From contig NZ_NOIG01000008.1 in NCBI RefSeq assembly GCF_002245625.1, forward strand, positions 1 through 64,000: a stretch of DNA of 64,000 nucleotides, written 5' to 3'. Under the pieces are notes generated by a model that ran no database searches, was not told the origin of the DNA, and saw only the letters and a program-made list of their open reading frames with translations. Shown one piece after another: positions 36,290-46,472 of the stretch. Both the position numbers and the translations under genes were made by a program. Within the stretch, counting starts at the first letter, position 1, and each line of letters begins with the position of its first letter. The DNA is from Acidovorax kalamii (GTDB lineage Bacteria > Pseudomonadota > Gammaproteobacteria > Burkholderiales > Burkholderiaceae_C).

Positions 36290-38239
36290 GTGCGCCCCAA
36301 CACCTCCCCCGTCGCCCTGCGACAGGCCCGCCAGCACCTGCTGGACTCTGGCCAGTGCCCCAGCGGCCTGGTGGACGAGCGCCTGGCGCGCTCCTGGTCG
36401 CGCAGCATGGCGGCCGGCCTGCTGCCCACCGGGCGGCCCCAGGCCATCGACCACCCCAGCAGCGGCACGCTGCGCCAGGTGCTGGCCAGCAACCCCGAGC
36501 TGCTCGCGCATTCGCGGCCGGTGATGGAGTACCTGTTTGAACAAGTGCGCCACAGCCAGAGCGTGGTGGTGCTGGCCGACCGGCGCGGCATGCTCATGCA
36601 CACACTGGGCGACCCGCACTTTGTGGACAAGGCCGAGCGCGTGGCGCTGACCAGCGGCGCATCCTGGCACGAGGCGCACCGGGGCACCAACGCCATCGGC
36701 ACGGCGCTGGCCGAGGCCTGCGCGGTGGAGGTGCATGGCGGCGAGCATTTTCTGGAGCGCAACAACTTTCTCACCTGCGCGGCCTCGCCCATCCTGTCGG
36801 CCACCGGCGAGTTGCTGGGCATCCTCGACATCTCGGGCGACTACCGCAACGGCCACGCCCACGCGCTGGGCTTGGTGAGCACCGCAGCCCGCATGATCGA
36901 AAACCGCCTGCTCGCTGCCACCTGCAAGCGCAACATCCGCCTGCACCTGCACAGCGCGCCCGAGGGGATTGGCAGCGTGGCCGAGGGCATCGTGGCCGTG
37001 TCGGCCGACGGCTGGATCGTCGGCGCCAACCGCGTGGCCCTGGCGCAGCTGGGCCTGCATGCGGGGGACGTGGGCGCCACCTTGCTGGAGCGGGTGCTGG
37101 ACGTGCGGATGGACGACCTGCTCTCGCACCACAAGCGCCGCCCCCAGCAGCCGCAGGCCTTGCGCACACTGCAAGGCGCTTTGCTGTTTGCCCAGGTGCA
37201 GATGGACACCGCCTGGGTTGCCACACCCACACGGCCCGCCGCTGCGGCGGCCACAGTGCCCCAGCAAGACGCACTGGCGTTGCTGGACACCGGCGACACC
37301 CGCTGGCGCGCTGCCGCCGACAAGGCGCGCCGCGTGGTGGGCAAACCGATTGCGGTGCTGGTGCAGGGCGAGTCGGGCGTGGGCAAGGAGGTGTTTGCGC
37401 GCGCGCTGCACGCCAGCGGCCCGCGCCGCGATGCGCCGTTTGTGGCCATCAACTGCGCGGCGATTCCCGAGCACCTGATCGAATCCGAACTGTTCGGCCA
37501 TGTGGCCGGTGCCTTCACCGGCGCGCGCAAGGAGGGCCACCTGGGCCGCCTGCGCGAAGCCCATGGCGGCACGCTGTTCCTCGACGAAATTGGCGACATG
37601 CCGCTGGCCCTGCAGACCCGCCTGCTGCGTGTGCTGCAAGAGCGCAGCGTGACGCCCGTGGGCGCCAGCAAGGCCGTGCCGGTGGACTTTGCACTGGTCT
37701 GTGCCACGCACAACCAGCTCATGCAGGCGGCGGAGCAAGGGCGCTTTCGGCAAGACCTGTACTACCGCATCAACGGCCTCACCGTGCAACTGCCCGCGCT
37801 GCGCGAGCGCAGCGACTTTGTGGCGCTGCTGCAGCGCCTGCTGGCCCACCTGGCGACGGAACAGGGGCTGGGTTTTGAGGTGCAGGTGGCGCCCGACCTG
37901 CTGGCCCGCCTGGCCACCTACCCCTGGCCTGGCAACCTGCGCCAGCTGGCCAATGTGCTGCGCACCGCCTGCGCCATGCTGGCCGAGGGCGAAGACACCC
38001 TGGGCTGGGAGCACATGCCGGACGACCTGGTGCAGGCGCTCACGGCCGCCCCAACGCCGACGCCTGCACAGACCGAAACCACCACGCTCCCGATCGCGCT
38101 GAACCTGCAGCAACTCTCCCAGGCCGCCATCGACCAGGCCCTGCAGGCCGCGCGCGGCAACATGTCGCAGGCGGCGCGCCAGCTGGGCATCAGCCGGCAG
38201 ACGCTGTACCGCAAGCTGGGTGGGCGCACCACACATTAG
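36290..38239 (+). CDS. Sigma-54-dependent activator of the AcoR family
   Basis: The 649-residue product starts at GTG 36290, with GGAG seven bases upstream; longer in-frame starts exist but translate to non-protein-like sequence. An N-terminal GAF region (about residues 60-220, with WHEAHRGTNAIGTALAE and FLTCAASPILS) is typical of AcoR-like regulators. A weaker PAS-like stretch follows. The AAA+ domain has Walker A GESGVGKE (360-367), the sigma-54 contact GAFTGA (407-412) and Walker B TLFLDEIGD. A Fis-type helix-turn-helix ends it (NMSQAARQLGISRQTLYRKL). It should activate the divergent aldehyde dehydrogenase gene in response to an alcohol, aldehyde or acetoin. Its TAG stop is supplied by dispersed repeat copy 7. 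Confidence 0.92.
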   Translation: MRPNTSPVALRQARQHLLDSGQCPSGLVDERLARSWSRSMAAGLLPTGRPQAIDHPSSGTLRQVLASNPELLAHSRPVMEYLFEQVRHSQSVVVLADRRGMLMHTLGDPHFVDKAERVALTSGASWHEAHRGTNAIGTALAEACAVEVHGGEHFLERNNFLTCAASPILSATGELLGILDISGDYRNGHAHALGLVSTAARMIENRLLAATCKRNIRLHLHSAPEGIGSVAEGIVAVSADGWIVGANRVALAQLGLHAGDVGATLLERVLDVRMDDLLSHHKRRPQQPQALRTLQGALLFAQVQMDTAWVATPTRPAAAAATVPQQDALALLDTGDTRWRAAADKARRVVGKPIAVLVQGESGVGKEVFARALHASGPRRDAPFVAINCAAIPEHLIESELFGHVAGAFTGARKEGHLGRLREAHGGTLFLDEIGDMPLALQTRLLRVLQERSVTPVGASKAVPVDFALVCATHNQLMQAAEQGRFRQDLYYRINGLTVQLPALRERSDFVALLQRLLAHLATEQGLGFEVQVAPDLLARLATYPWPGNLRQLANVLRTACAMLAEGEDTLGWEHMPDDLVQALTAAPTPTPAQTETTTLPIALNLQQLSQAAIDQALQAARGNMSQAARQLGISRQTLYRKLGGRTTH

Positions 38240-38299
38240 CTACCAATTTGATAGCTAATGAGGCAATACCATCAGGCGGTAGCGGCCATTTTTTCTTGA
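38233..38299 (+). repeat. Dispersed TTGATAGCTA repeat, copy 7, spanning two stop codons
   Basis: CATTAGCTACCAATTTGATA, GCTAATGAGGCAATACCATC, AGGCGGTAGCGGCCATTTTT, TCTTGAA. ATTAGCTA and TAGCTAAT form a perfect 8-bp stem around a 9-base loop. It contains the TAG of the sigma-54 activator and the TGA of the convergent histidine kinase (38272-38274). Confidence 0.8.
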
Positions 38300-39654
38300 A
38301 ACGGCAACACCAGCCGCGCCCGCAGCCCCGCGCCCGGCGCGCTGTGCAGCTCCAGCCGCCCGCCATGGCTGCGTGCCACGCGCTCCACGATGGCCAGGCC
38401 CAGGCCTGCACCTGGCGGGCCGGTGCGCGCCGTGCCGCCACCGCGTGCAAAAGGCTGGCGCATGCGGTCGATGTCGTCGGCGCCGATGCCGGGGCCCTGG
38501 TCTTGCACCTCCAGCCACACGCTGCTGGCATCGGCCCCGGTGCGCAGCACCACGGGCGGCTGGCCGTGGCGCCAGGCGTTTTCCACCAGGTTGTCCAGCG
38601 CGCGGCGCAGGGCCTGGGGCCGCACGGGCACTTCGGGCAAGGCACCCAGCTCCAGCCGCACGGTGCGCCCATGGTCGGCCTGCGCCTCGGCCACGGCCTG
38701 GGCCAGGTCGTTGAGCGATGCGGGGGTGGACGCCTCGGCCTCACCGCTGCGCGCGAACTGCAGGAACTGGCCCACGATGCCGTCCATCTCGTCGATGCTG
38801 CGCGCCATGCTGGCGGCCAGCGGTGCATCGACCTGCGCACCGGCAATCTCGACACCCAGGCGCAGCTTGGTCAGCGGGGTGCGCAGGTCGTGCGACACGC
38901 CCGCCAGCATCAGCGCGCGCTCGTGGTCGGCAGCGGCCAGGCTCTGCGCCATGTGGTTGAAGCTGCGGGCCACGGTGGCGATTTCCTCCGGCCCGGCCTC
39001 GGGCAGCACGGCGGGCGTCTGGCCCTGCGCAAGCTGGCGCGCGGCCCCCACCACCTGCGCCAGCGGGCGGTGGATGTGGCGCTGCAGCCACCACGCGCCC
39101 AGCAGCGCTAGCAGCATGCTGGCCAGCGTGGCGGCCAGCCAGGCGCCGGTGAAGGTGCGCGTGGGGAACACGCTGGGCAGGTTGAGCCAGTAGCTCTCGG
39201 GGCCATCGGCACCCGCGTGTTCCACACGCAGGGCCAGCATGCCGGCGCTGTCGCGGCGCCACAGGGGCTGGGGGGCGGTGGCGGCATCGTCTGCGCCCAG
39301 GCGGCGCGCCACGGCCCGCACAAACTGCCGCTCCATGGGCGAGAGCAGTGCGCGCCGCGCAGCGCTCTCGGGCGCCACGGGCGGGGTGGCCGCCACGGCC
39401 TGCTGGTTGAACGCATCGACAAACGCCGCCCGCTGCGCCGGGGGCAGCGCCTGCAGCCCCGCACGCAGCGCGGCCACGTTGCGGGCCACGCCATCGGCCA
39501 CCAGCGCCACGCGGGGCTGGAAGATCATCTGCCGCACCAGCACGGCGGCCACCAGTTGGCCCAGCACGATGAGCGCGGCCATCAGCAGCAGGTTGCGCCC
39601 GAGCAGGCTGCGCGGCCAGAGCCCCCGGCGGGCGGTGGCGATGGGCGCCGTCAT
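38272..39654 (-). CDS. EnvZ-like sensor histidine kinase
   Basis: The 460-residue inner-membrane kinase starts at ATG 39654, overlapping the response regulator stop by four bases. Two transmembrane helices (LLLMAALIVLGQLVAAVLV near the N-terminus and WLAATLASMLLALLGAWWL near residue 160-180) bracket a periplasmic domain of about 120 residues. HAMP follows, then the phosphoacceptor SHDLRTPL (His255), the N box DNLVENAWRHG and the G boxes DQGPGIG and GAGLGLAI. The last residues (KMAATA) and the stop are encoded by dispersed repeat copy 7. The signal is unknown. Confidence 0.93.
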   Translation of the reverse strand: MTAPIATARRGLWPRSLLGRNLLLMAALIVLGQLVAAVLVRQMIFQPRVALVADGVARNVAALRAGLQALPPAQRAAFVDAFNQQAVAATPPVAPESAARRALLSPMERQFVRAVARRLGADDAATAPQPLWRRDSAGMLALRVEHAGADGPESYWLNLPSVFPTRTFTGAWLAATLASMLLALLGAWWLQRHIHRPLAQVVGAARQLAQGQTPAVLPEAGPEEIATVARSFNHMAQSLAAADHERALMLAGVSHDLRTPLTKLRLGVEIAGAQVDAPLAASMARSIDEMDGIVGQFLQFARSGEAEASTPASLNDLAQAVAEAQADHGRTVRLELGALPEVPVRPQALRRALDNLVENAWRHGQPPVVLRTGADASSVWLEVQDQGPGIGADDIDRMRQPFARGGGTARTGPPGAGLGLAIVERVARSHGGRLELHSAPGAGLRARLVLPFQEKMAATA

Positions 39655-40394
39655 GGCTGCGCCCCTCCTGCGGGCGCGGCGCCGTCGGGCACAAACACAT
39701 AGCCCACGCCCCACACGGTGCGGATGTGGCGTGGCTGCGCCGGGTCGGCCTCGATGATCTTGCGCAGCCGCATGATCTGCACGTCGATGCTGCGGTCAGT
39801 GGCGGCGTGGTCGGGCCCATAGGCCAGGGCCAGCAGCCGGTCGCGGCCCAGGGGGCGGTGGGGGTTCTGCGCCAGGGCCAGCAGCAGCGCGAATTCGCCG
39901 GTGGTCAGGGGCATGTCCTCCCCCCGGCGCTCCAGCCGCCGTTCGGAAGGCCACAGCACAAAGTCGCCAAACGCCAGGCGGCTCAACACGCCCTGCGGCC
40001 CGGTGTGCGCGCCCAGCAGGCGCTGGCGCCGCACCATGGCCTGGATGCGTGCCAGCAGCTCGCGCGGGTTGAAGGGCTTGGGCAGGTAGTCGTCCGCGCC
40101 CATCTCCAGGCCCACGATGCGGTCCACCGGGTCGCCGCGCGCAGTGAGCATCAGGATGGGAATGGTCTCGCCCTGCGCACGCAGGCGGCGACAGATGGCC
40201 AGGCCATCCTCGCCCGGCATCATCACGTCGAGCACCAGCACATCAAAGCGCTCGCGCTGCAGCAGCGCATCGAGCGGGCCTGCGCCCTCGACGGTGCGCA
40301 CGGTGTAGCCCTGGTCGCTCAGGTAGCGCTGCAGCAGGGCGCGCAGCTCGGGCTCGTCGTCGGCGACCAGGATCTTGGCGAGGGGGGCGGTCAT
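39651..40394 (-). CDS. OmpR family response regulator
   Basis: The 247-residue product starts at ATG 40394 (MTAPLAKILVADDEPE). The receiver domain has acidic residues Asp12 and Asp13, phosphorylated Asp56 in VLVLDVMMPGEDG, and the conserved lysine in DDYLPKPF. A winged-helix Trans_reg_C domain follows (TTGEFALLLALAQNP, RSIDVQIMRLRKIIE, IRTVWGVGYVF). It is paired with the EnvZ-like kinase by a 4-bp overlap. An in-frame extension to 40559 is unlikely. Target genes are unknown; the secreted hydrolase gene is divergent and could be one. Confidence 0.94.
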   Translation of the reverse strand: MTAPLAKILVADDEPELRALLQRYLSDQGYTVRTVEGAGPLDALLQRERFDVLVLDVMMPGEDGLAICRRLRAQGETIPILMLTARGDPVDRIVGLEMGADDYLPKPFNPRELLARIQAMVRRQRLLGAHTGPQGVLSRLAFGDFVLWPSERRLERRGEDMPLTTGEFALLLALAQNPHRPLGRDRLLALAYGPDHAATDRSIDVQIMRLRKIIEADPAQPRHIRTVWGVGYVFVPDGAAPAGGAQP

Positions 40395-40624
40395 GGGGGC
40401 GAAGGTTGGTGGCCAGGCAAGGTGCAGGCCCAGTCCCGATGGTACGGCGCACACCACCCGGGCCACGCCCGCACTCCAGCGCCCCGGTGATGACAGCCTG
40501 TGACAACCCCCTGCGCGTTTGTCATGCTTTGTCATGACTTGGCGCCGTGCTGCAACCATTGGCGGGTCTGTGGATGCGACAGTCAGTCATCGGCAGCCCC
40601 GCCACGACCTCAGGAGCCTTCCCC

Positions 40625-41611
40625 ATGCCCACCGCCCGTCGCACGCTCACCCGCTTCACCCACCTCACCCTCACGGCCGTGGTCACCCTCGCCCTGGCCG
40701 CCCCGGCGTGGGCACAAGCCCCTGCGTCCGAAGGCGCGCAAGGCGGCGGGCGCCTGCGCGCACTCATCGCCCAAAAACAGGCCCAGGCCCAGGCCGCCGC
40801 CCTGCCCACCGGCGTGCAGCGCATTGCCGATGTGCCTTACGGCAGCGACCCGCGCCAGCGCATGGACGTGTACCTGCCCACCCCTTCCTCCTCCACCGCC
40901 AGCGCCGTGCGCGCGCCGGTGGTCTTCATGGTGCATGGCGGTGGCTGGCGCCATGGCGACAAGGCAATGGGCCGCGTGGTGCAGGAGAAGGTGGCGCGCT
41001 GGGTGCCCCGGGGTTTTGTGCTGATCTCGGTGAACTACCGGCTCTTGCCCGACACCCCCGTGGACCAGCAGGAGCGCGACGTGCAGGCCGCGCTGATGGC
41101 CGCGCAACAGCGCGCCACCACCTGGGGCGCCGACCCCAGCCGCTTCATCCTCATGGGCCACTCGGCCGGCGCGCACCTGGTGGCGCTGCTCAACGCCCGC
41201 GCGCCGCAGGCCCTGCGCGAAGGCGCCTGGCCCTGGCTGGGCACGGTGGTGCTCGACAGTGCGGTGATGAATGTGCCCGCCTACATGCGCGCACCCCACA
41301 TGCCGCTGTACGACGACGCGTTTGGCGCCGACCCGGCCTACTGGCGGCTGCTGTCGCCCTGGCACCAGTGGACGGCGGGCGCCCCGCCAGTGCAAATGGT
41401 GTGCTCCACCGAACGCGCCGACCAGCCCTGCCACCAGGCCGAGGCCCTGGCCCGCCACGTGCACAGCCTGGGCGGCCGCGCCGAGGTGCTGCCGCAGGAC
41501 CTGAGCCACTGTGAAATCAACGCCCAGCTGGGGCTGGAGAGCCCCTACACCCGGGCCGTGGAGGCCTTCATGGGCTCGCTGGATGCCGAGGTGGCGCGGC
41601 GCCTGCCGTGA
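40625..41611 (+). CDS. Secreted alpha/beta hydrolase (esterase-like)
   Basis: The 328-residue product starts at ATG 40625, with AGGAG upstream, and has a signal peptide ending AAPAWAQ. The fold is alpha/beta hydrolase with the oxyanion motif HGGGW (residues 104-108), the nucleophile elbow GHSAG (Ser180) and a C-terminal histidine in DLSHCEI (His295). HGGGW places it near the hormone-sensitive lipase or arylformamidase/esterase groups (Abhydrolase_3). The natural substrate is unknown. Dispersed repeat copy 8 begins 9 bp after its stop and fills the convergent gap to uvrA. Confidence 0.85.
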   Translation: MPTARRTLTRFTHLTLTAVVTLALAAPAWAQAPASEGAQGGGRLRALIAQKQAQAQAAALPTGVQRIADVPYGSDPRQRMDVYLPTPSSSTASAVRAPVVFMVHGGGWRHGDKAMGRVVQEKVARWVPRGFVLISVNYRLLPDTPVDQQERDVQAALMAAQQRATTWGADPSRFILMGHSAGAHLVALLNARAPQALREGAWPWLGTVVLDSAVMNVPAYMRAPHMPLYDDAFGADPAYWRLLSPWHQWTAGAPPVQMVCSTERADQPCHQAEALARHVHSLGGRAEVLPQDLSHCEINAQLGLESPYTRAVEAFMGSLDAEVARRLP

Positions 41612-41619
41612 GAGCCTGC

Positions 41620-41687
41620 ACAATTACTACCAATTTGATAGCACAAAAGGCACACCCATCGCGCGCAAACGGCATTTTTTATTTCAT
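41620..41687 (+). repeat. Dispersed TTGATAGCTA repeat, copy 8, overlapping the uvrA stop
   Basis: CAATTACTACCAATTTGATA, GCACAAAAGGCACACCCATC, GCGCGCAAACGGCATTTTTT. It lies between the convergent hydrolase and uvrA genes. The T-rich distal end encodes, on the other strand, the last residues and the TAA stop of uvrA. Confidence 0.75.
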
Positions 41688-44600
41688 TTTTGACTGCAGG
41701 TAGGGCGCCAGATACCGCCCTGTGTGGCTGGCCGGGTTGACCGCCAGCTCCTCGGGTGTGCCCACACCCACCACCGTGCCACCGCCCGCACCGCCCTCGG
41801 GCCCCATGTCGATGAGCCAGTCGGCGGTTTTGATCACGTCGAGGTTGTGCTCGATGATGACGATGGTGTTGCCCGCGTCGCGCAGCTGGTGCAGCACCTT
41901 GAGCAGCAGGTCAATGTCGGCAAAGTGCAGGCCGGTGGTGGGCTCGTCCAGGATGTAGAGCGTGCGGCCCGTGTCGCGCTTGCTCAGCTCCTGCGCCAGC
42001 TTCACGCGCTGCGCCTCGCCGCCTGAGAGCGTGGTGGCGGCCTGGCCCAGGCGGATATAGGAGAGGCCCACATCCAGCAGCGTCTGCAGCTTGCGGGCGA
42101 TGGTGGGCACGTCCTTGAAGAAGGCCGCCGCGTCTTCCACCGTCAGCTCCAGGATCTGCGCGATGTTCTTGCCCTTCCACAACACTTCGAGCGTCTCGCG
42201 GTTGTAGCGCTGGCCGTGGCAAATGTCGCAGGGCACGTACACGTCGGGCAAGAAGTGCATCTCCACCTTCACCACGCCGTCGCCCTGGCAGGCCTCGCAA
42301 CGGCCGCCACCGGATGACTGCGACACGTTGAAGCTGAAACGACCCGGCCCGTAGCCGCGCTCCTTGGCGGTGTTGGTCTCGGCCATCAGCTCGCGAATGG
42401 GGGTGAACAGGCCGGTGTAGGTGGCCGGGTTGCTTCGCGGCGTACGGCCAATGGGGCTCTGGTCGACGTTGATGACCTTGTCGAAATACTCGATGCCCAC
42501 GATCTCTTCGTGTGCAGCGGGCTCCTCGTGCGCGCGATGAACCTGCCGCGCCACGGCGGCATAGAGCGTGTCGTTTACCAGCGTGCTCTTGCCCGAACCT
42601 GAAACCCCCGTCACGCAGGTGAGCAGGCCCACAGGGAAGTCCACTGTCACGCCCTTCAAATTGTTGCCCGTGGCGCCCACCACACGCAGCGCCTGCACGG
42701 CGCCCTGGCGCGCATGGTGTTCTGCCATGCGTTCGGCGCGGCGCTTGCTGGCCTCGGTCTGCGGAAAGCGCGACTTGGCTTTGGCCTCGACCACAGGTGC
42801 GGGCTGGTCCAGCACCGGCAGCCAGGGCGTGCGGCGCTTTGGTACGGCAATCGTGCGCGTGCCCGACAGGTACTGGCCCGTGAGCGACTGCGCATTGGCG
42901 CGCACCTCGTCGTAGGTGCCCTGCGCCATCACGCGCCCGCCGTGCACGCCCGCACCGGGACCCATATCGATCACATGGTCGGCGGCGCGCATCATGTCCT
43001 CGTCGTGCTCCACCACGATCACGCTGTTGCCGATGTCGCGCAGGTGCTGCAGCGTGGCGATCAGCCGGTCGTTGTCGCGCTGGTGCAGGCCAATGCTGGG
43101 CTCGTCCAGCACATACATCACGCCCGTCAGGCCCGAGCCGATCTGCGATGCCAGGCGAATGCGCTGCGCCTCGCCGCCCGAGAGTGTTTCGGCGCTCCGG
43201 TCCAGACTCAGGTAGCTCAGGCCCACGTCGTTCAAGAACTGCAGGCGCGTGGCGATCTCGCGCACTACCTTGTCGGCGATCTCGGCCTTGGCGCCGGTGA
43301 GCTGCAGGGCCTTGAACCAGGCATGGGCGTCGCTCAGCGTGGCGTGGCTCACTTCGTAGATGGCGCGGGCCTGTGGGCCTTCGCCCACCTTCACGTGGCG
43401 GGCCTCGCGGCGCAGGCGCACGCCATGGCATTCGGGGCAGGGCTGGGTGCTGCGGTAGCGGGCCAGGTCTTCGCGCACCACCACCGAGTCGGTCTCGCGG
43501 TAGCGCCGCGCCATGTTGGGCAGGATGCCTTCGAACGGGTGCTTCTTGGTGTAGACCTTGCCCTTGTTGGCGCCGCTGTCCAGGATGTAGCTGAACGCGA
43601 TCTCGTCCTCGCCCGAGCCGTGCAGCACCGCATGCTGCACAGTGGCCGGCAGCGTCTCAAAGGGCGCCTCCACATCAAAGCCGTAGTGCCGCGCCAGGCT
43701 CTCCAGCATCGCAAAGTAGTAGCCGTTGCGCCGGTCCCAGCCCTTGATGGCGCCGCTGGCCAAGCTCAGCGTGGGGAAGGCCACCACACGCGCCGCATCA
43801 AACACCTCGCGCTGGCCGATGCCATCACACGCCGGGCACGCACCCATGGGCGAGTTGAAGGAGAACAGGCGCGGCTCCAGCTCGGCCAGCGAGTAGCTGC
43901 ACACCGGGCACGCGAACTTGCTGCTGAACAGGTGCTCCTGCCCCGTGTCCATCTCCAGCGCGAGCACGCGGCCGTTGCCGTCGTGGCCGCCCACGCGCAG
44001 GGCGGCCTCGATGCTCTCGGCCAGGCGCTGCTGCAGGTCGGCGCGCACCTTCACGCGGTCGATCACCACGTCGATGTCGTGCTTCTCGGTCTTCTTGAGT
44101 GCGGGCAGGCTCTCGTGTTCGTAGATCTTCCCGTCCACGCGAAAGCGGATGTAGCCCAGCGCCTGCATCTGCGCAAACAGCTCGGTGAACTCGCCCTTCT
44201 TCTCGCGCGCCACGGGGGCGAGAATCATGAGCTTGGTGTCCTCGGGCAGGGCCAGCACCGCGTCCACCATCTGGCTCACCGTCTGCGCCGCCAGCGGCAG
44301 GCCGTGGTCGGGGCAGAACGGCGTGCCCGCGCGGGCGTACAGCAGGCGCAGGTAGTCGTGGATCTCGGTCACCGTGCCCACGGTGGAGCGCGGGTTGTGG
44401 CTGGTCGCCTTCTGCTCGATGCTGATGGCGGGCGACAGCCCTTCAATCAGGTCCACATCGGGCTTGTCCAGCCGCCCCAGGAACTGCCGTGCATAGGCCG
44501 ACAGGCTTTCCACATAGCGCCGCTGGCCCTCGGCATACAAGGTGTCGAACGCCAGGCTGGACTTGCCCGAGCCCGACAGCCCGGTGATCACCACCAGCTG

Positions 44601-44768
44601 GTTGCGCGGGATGTCCAGGTCGATGTTCTTGAGGTTGTGCGTGCGCGCCCCCCGGATGCTGATGCGCTGCTCGCGCAGGGCACGGGCGAGGTACACACCA
44701 TCGGCGGATAGGTCGTCGGCAACGGGGGGAGGGGTCACAGGCGGGCTCGGTGCAGGAAAACCCACCAT
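41679..44768 (-). CDS. uvrA: Excinuclease ABC subunit A
   Basis: The 1029-residue DNA damage recognition ATPase of nucleotide excision repair. Two ABC modules are visible: Walker [10 protein letters not shown] (63-71) and GVSGSGKST, signatures [12 protein letters not shown] and [12 protein letters not shown], and two Walker B runs ending LDEPSIGLH and LDEPTTGLH. The zinc-binding cysteines CPVCSY...CPACDG and CEACQG...CDICHG are intact. Compared with E. coli UvrA there is an N-terminal extension of about 35 residues and a basic insertion before the second module ([20 protein letters not shown]). Only 48 bp separate the chosen ATG from the divergent AraC gene, so the true start may be further in, for example GTG 44693. 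I see no LexA box upstream. Confidence 0.97.
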   Translation of the reverse strand: MVGFPAPSPPVTPPPVADDLSADGVYLARALREQRISIRGARTHNLKNIDLDIPRNQLVVITGLSGSGKSSLAFDTLYAEGQRRYVESLSAYARQFLGRLDKPDVDLIEGLSPAISIEQKATSHNPRSTVGTVTEIHDYLRLLYARAGTPFCPDHGLPLAAQTVSQMVDAVLALPEDTKLMILAPVAREKKGEFTELFAQMQALGYIRFRVDGKIYEHESLPALKKTEKHDIDVVIDRVKVRADLQQRLAESIEAALRVGGHDGNGRVLALEMDTGQEHLFSSKFACPVCSYSLAELEPRLFSFNSPMGACPACDGIGQREVFDAARVVAFPTLSLASGAIKGWDRRNGYYFAMLESLARHYGFDVEAPFETLPATVQHAVLHGSGEDEIAFSYILDSGANKGKVYTKKHPFEGILPNMARRYRETDSVVVREDLARYRSTQPCPECHGVRLRREARHVKVGEGPQARAIYEVSHATLSDAHAWFKALQLTGAKAEIADKVVREIATRLQFLNDVGLSYLSLDRSAETLSGGEAQRIRLASQIGSGLTGVMYVLDEPSIGLHQRDNDRLIATLQHLRDIGNSVIVVEHDEDMMRAADHVIDMGPGAGVHGGRVMAQGTYDEVRANAQSLTGQYLSGTRTIAVPKRRTPWLPVLDQPAPVVEAKAKSRFPQTEASKRRAERMAEHHARQGAVQALRVVGATGNNLKGVTVDFPVGLLTCVTGVSGSGKSTLVNDTLYAAVARQVHRAHEEPAAHEEIVGIEYFDKVINVDQSPIGRTPRSNPATYTGLFTPIRELMAETNTAKERGYGPGRFSFNVSQSSGGGRCEACQGDGVVKVEMHFLPDVYVPCDICHGQRYNRETLEVLWKGKNIAQILELTVEDAAAFFKDVPTIARKLQTLLDVGLSYIRLGQAATTLSGGEAQRVKLAQELSKRDTGRTLYILDEPTTGLHFADIDLLLKVLHQLRDAGNTIVIIEHNLDVIKTADWLIDMGPEGGAGGGTVVGVGTPEELAVNPASHTGRYLAPYLQSKMK

Positions 44769-44816
44769 GATAGGTCACCCGCACTTTGCGCGCAGCCCCC
44801 ACATAATGGGCGCGCC

Positions 44817-45884
44817 ATGACCACCCCCCAGCCCCTGCCCTCCACCCTGTTCACCACCGACCAGCAGGCCGGAGAAGCACGGTTTGAGGCCTGGCGCCAG
44901 AGCATCTCGGTGGTGTTTGACGTGGCGCCGCTCGTGCCCCAAAGCATTGCGGCGTTCCAGGCCACCGTGCATGCCACCCACCTGGGGCATTTGCTGGTGG
45001 GCGACCTGCACTTTGCCGAGCAGCAGTTCCTGCGTGCCGAACCCCGGGTGGTGCGCGACGGGCTCGACCATTACCTGGTGCAGTGGTACCGCACCGGCGG
45101 CTTTGTGGGCCAGCGCGACGGGGACACCGACATCGAGGTGCGCCCTGGCGACATCGCCATCCTGGACCTGGGCCGCACCCTGCGCACCTTTGCGCGCACC
45201 TCGCATGTGATGACCCTGATCGTGCCGCGCGAGCTGCTTCACGAGGCCCTGGGGGTGCGTGACTCGGACCTGCACGGCACGGTGCTGCGCGGTGGCTCCG
45301 CACTGGGTGGCCTGCTGAGTGACCACCTGCTGTCGCTGCAGCGCCGCCTGCCCGGTGTTGCGCTGGACGACGCCCCCGCCGTGGCACGCGCCAGCGTGCA
45401 GATGCTGGCGGCCTGCGTGTTGCCCAGCGCCCGCACACTGCAGGGCGCTCGGGGTGCCATCGAGGGCGTGACGCTGCAGCGCATCCAGCAGCACATCCAC
45501 CGCCACCTGGGGGCCGACCTGAGCGCCGACGCCCTGTGCCGCACCTTTGGCCTCTCGCGCAGTGCGCTGTACCGGCTGTTTGAGCCCCTGGGCGGCGTGG
45601 CCCACCATGTGCAGCAGCGCCGCCTGCTGGCGGCCTACCAGGCACTGGCCAACCCGGCCAACCACCGCCTGCGCGTGGCCGAGGTGGCCAGCCGGGTAGG
45701 TTTTGCCAGCAATGCGCATTTCAGCCGTGCGTTCCGCACGGCGTTTGGCATCGCGCCCTCGGACGTGCGGACGCCCGGTGGCGCGGGTGCTGCGGGACCA
45801 CACCTGCCCACGGCGCAGGGCAGCTCTGCCGAATACGCCGCCTGGGTGCGCGGCCTGCAGGGGGCGGGCGCCACGGTCGGCTGA
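44817..45884 (+). CDS. AraC family transcriptional regulator
   Basis: The 355-residue product has an N-terminal effector/cupin-like domain of the AraC_binding_2 type ([46 protein letters not shown]). The C-terminal AraC DNA-binding domain covers about residues 225-320, with both helix-turn-helices ([20 protein letters not shown] and [20 protein letters not shown]) and FGIAPSDVR. No ribosome site is obvious. It lies between uvrA and the MFS-ssb genes that more commonly flank uvrA directly in related genomes, so it may be an insertion into that junction. The target is unknown. Confidence 0.9.
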   Translation: MTTPQPLPSTLFTTDQQAGEARFEAWRQSISVVFDVAPLVPQSIAAFQATVHATHLGHLLVGDLHFAEQQFLRAEPRVVRDGLDHYLVQWYRTGGFVGQRDGDTDIEVRPGDIAILDLGRTLRTFARTSHVMTLIVPRELLHEALGVRDSDLHGTVLRGGSALGGLLSDHLLSLQRRLPGVALDDAPAVARASVQMLAACVLPSARTLQGARGAIEGVTLQRIQQHIHRHLGADLSADALCRTFGLSRSALYRLFEPLGGVAHHVQQRRLLAAYQALANPANHRLRVAEVASRVGFASNAHFSRAFRTAFGIAPSDVRTPGGAGAAGPHLPTAQGSSAEYAAWVRGLQGAGATVG

Positions 45885-46017
45885 TTGCCCTTTGCGCGCC
45901 CACCGAGGCGGGGGAGGCGCGTGGGACACAAGGTCAACAAAACGCAAACACAGAGGCAAGCCACCGCCGGGGGGCGCCCCTAGCATGGGCCCAGCCCTGC
46001 TCCGCTGACCTGCCTCC

Positions 46018-46407
46018 ATGCCCCCCGCCATTGCACTGCCACGCCGCAAACGCCTCACGCACCACACCGCGACCTCCCGCCAGGCCTGGGCTGCGGCGGT
46101 GGCCTTGGGCGTGGCCCTGTCGGCGGGGGCCCGGGCTGAAGCCCCACCACCACCCCCTGAAAACACCACCGTGGCCCTGCTGGCCTCCCCGGGGGGGCAA
46201 GCGGCCCCGGAGCCCCGCCCCACCCCGGCGCAGGGGCCCCATGCCAGCGGCGCCCCCACATCCCACGATGGCTCCCACATTCCCACCCCCTTCGACAACC
46301 CATGGGCGCTGGGGCTGCTGGCCGTCCTTACTGCCTGGGTGTTGTGGATGGATCGCTCCCAAGGCGGGACAAAACCTGAAAGCCCGGAGCCCTCAGATCG
46401 GCTCTGA
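46018..46407 (+). CDS. Small hypothetical protein with N- and C-terminal hydrophobic segments
   Basis: The 129-residue product has a basic N-terminus, a hydrophobic stretch (AWAAAVALGVALSAGARA) that could be a signal peptide or anchor, a Pro/Ala/Thr-rich middle, and a C-terminal helix (WALGLLAVLTAWVLWMD) followed by a charged tail. I do not recognise it. Codon use and spacing between the AraC and MFS genes allow a real gene, but the low-complexity middle and the absence of a clear ribosome site keep confidence low. Confidence 0.45.
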   Translation: MPPAIALPRRKRLTHHTATSRQAWAAAVALGVALSAGARAEAPPPPPENTTVALLASPGGQAAPEPRPTPAQGPHASGAPTSHDGSHIPTPFDNPWALGLLAVLTAWVLWMDRSQGGTKPESPEPSDRL

Positions 46408-46472
46408 CCGGCAGCCCCGGGGGCCAATGGGCGAAAATCCCGCTTTTGCTTTTTTGGGCCTTAGCGCACACC

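Noticed and set aside
44769-44816. A LexA box in front of uvrA
   Set aside because: No CTGT-N8-ACAG sequence is present in the short divergent gap or just inside the gene.
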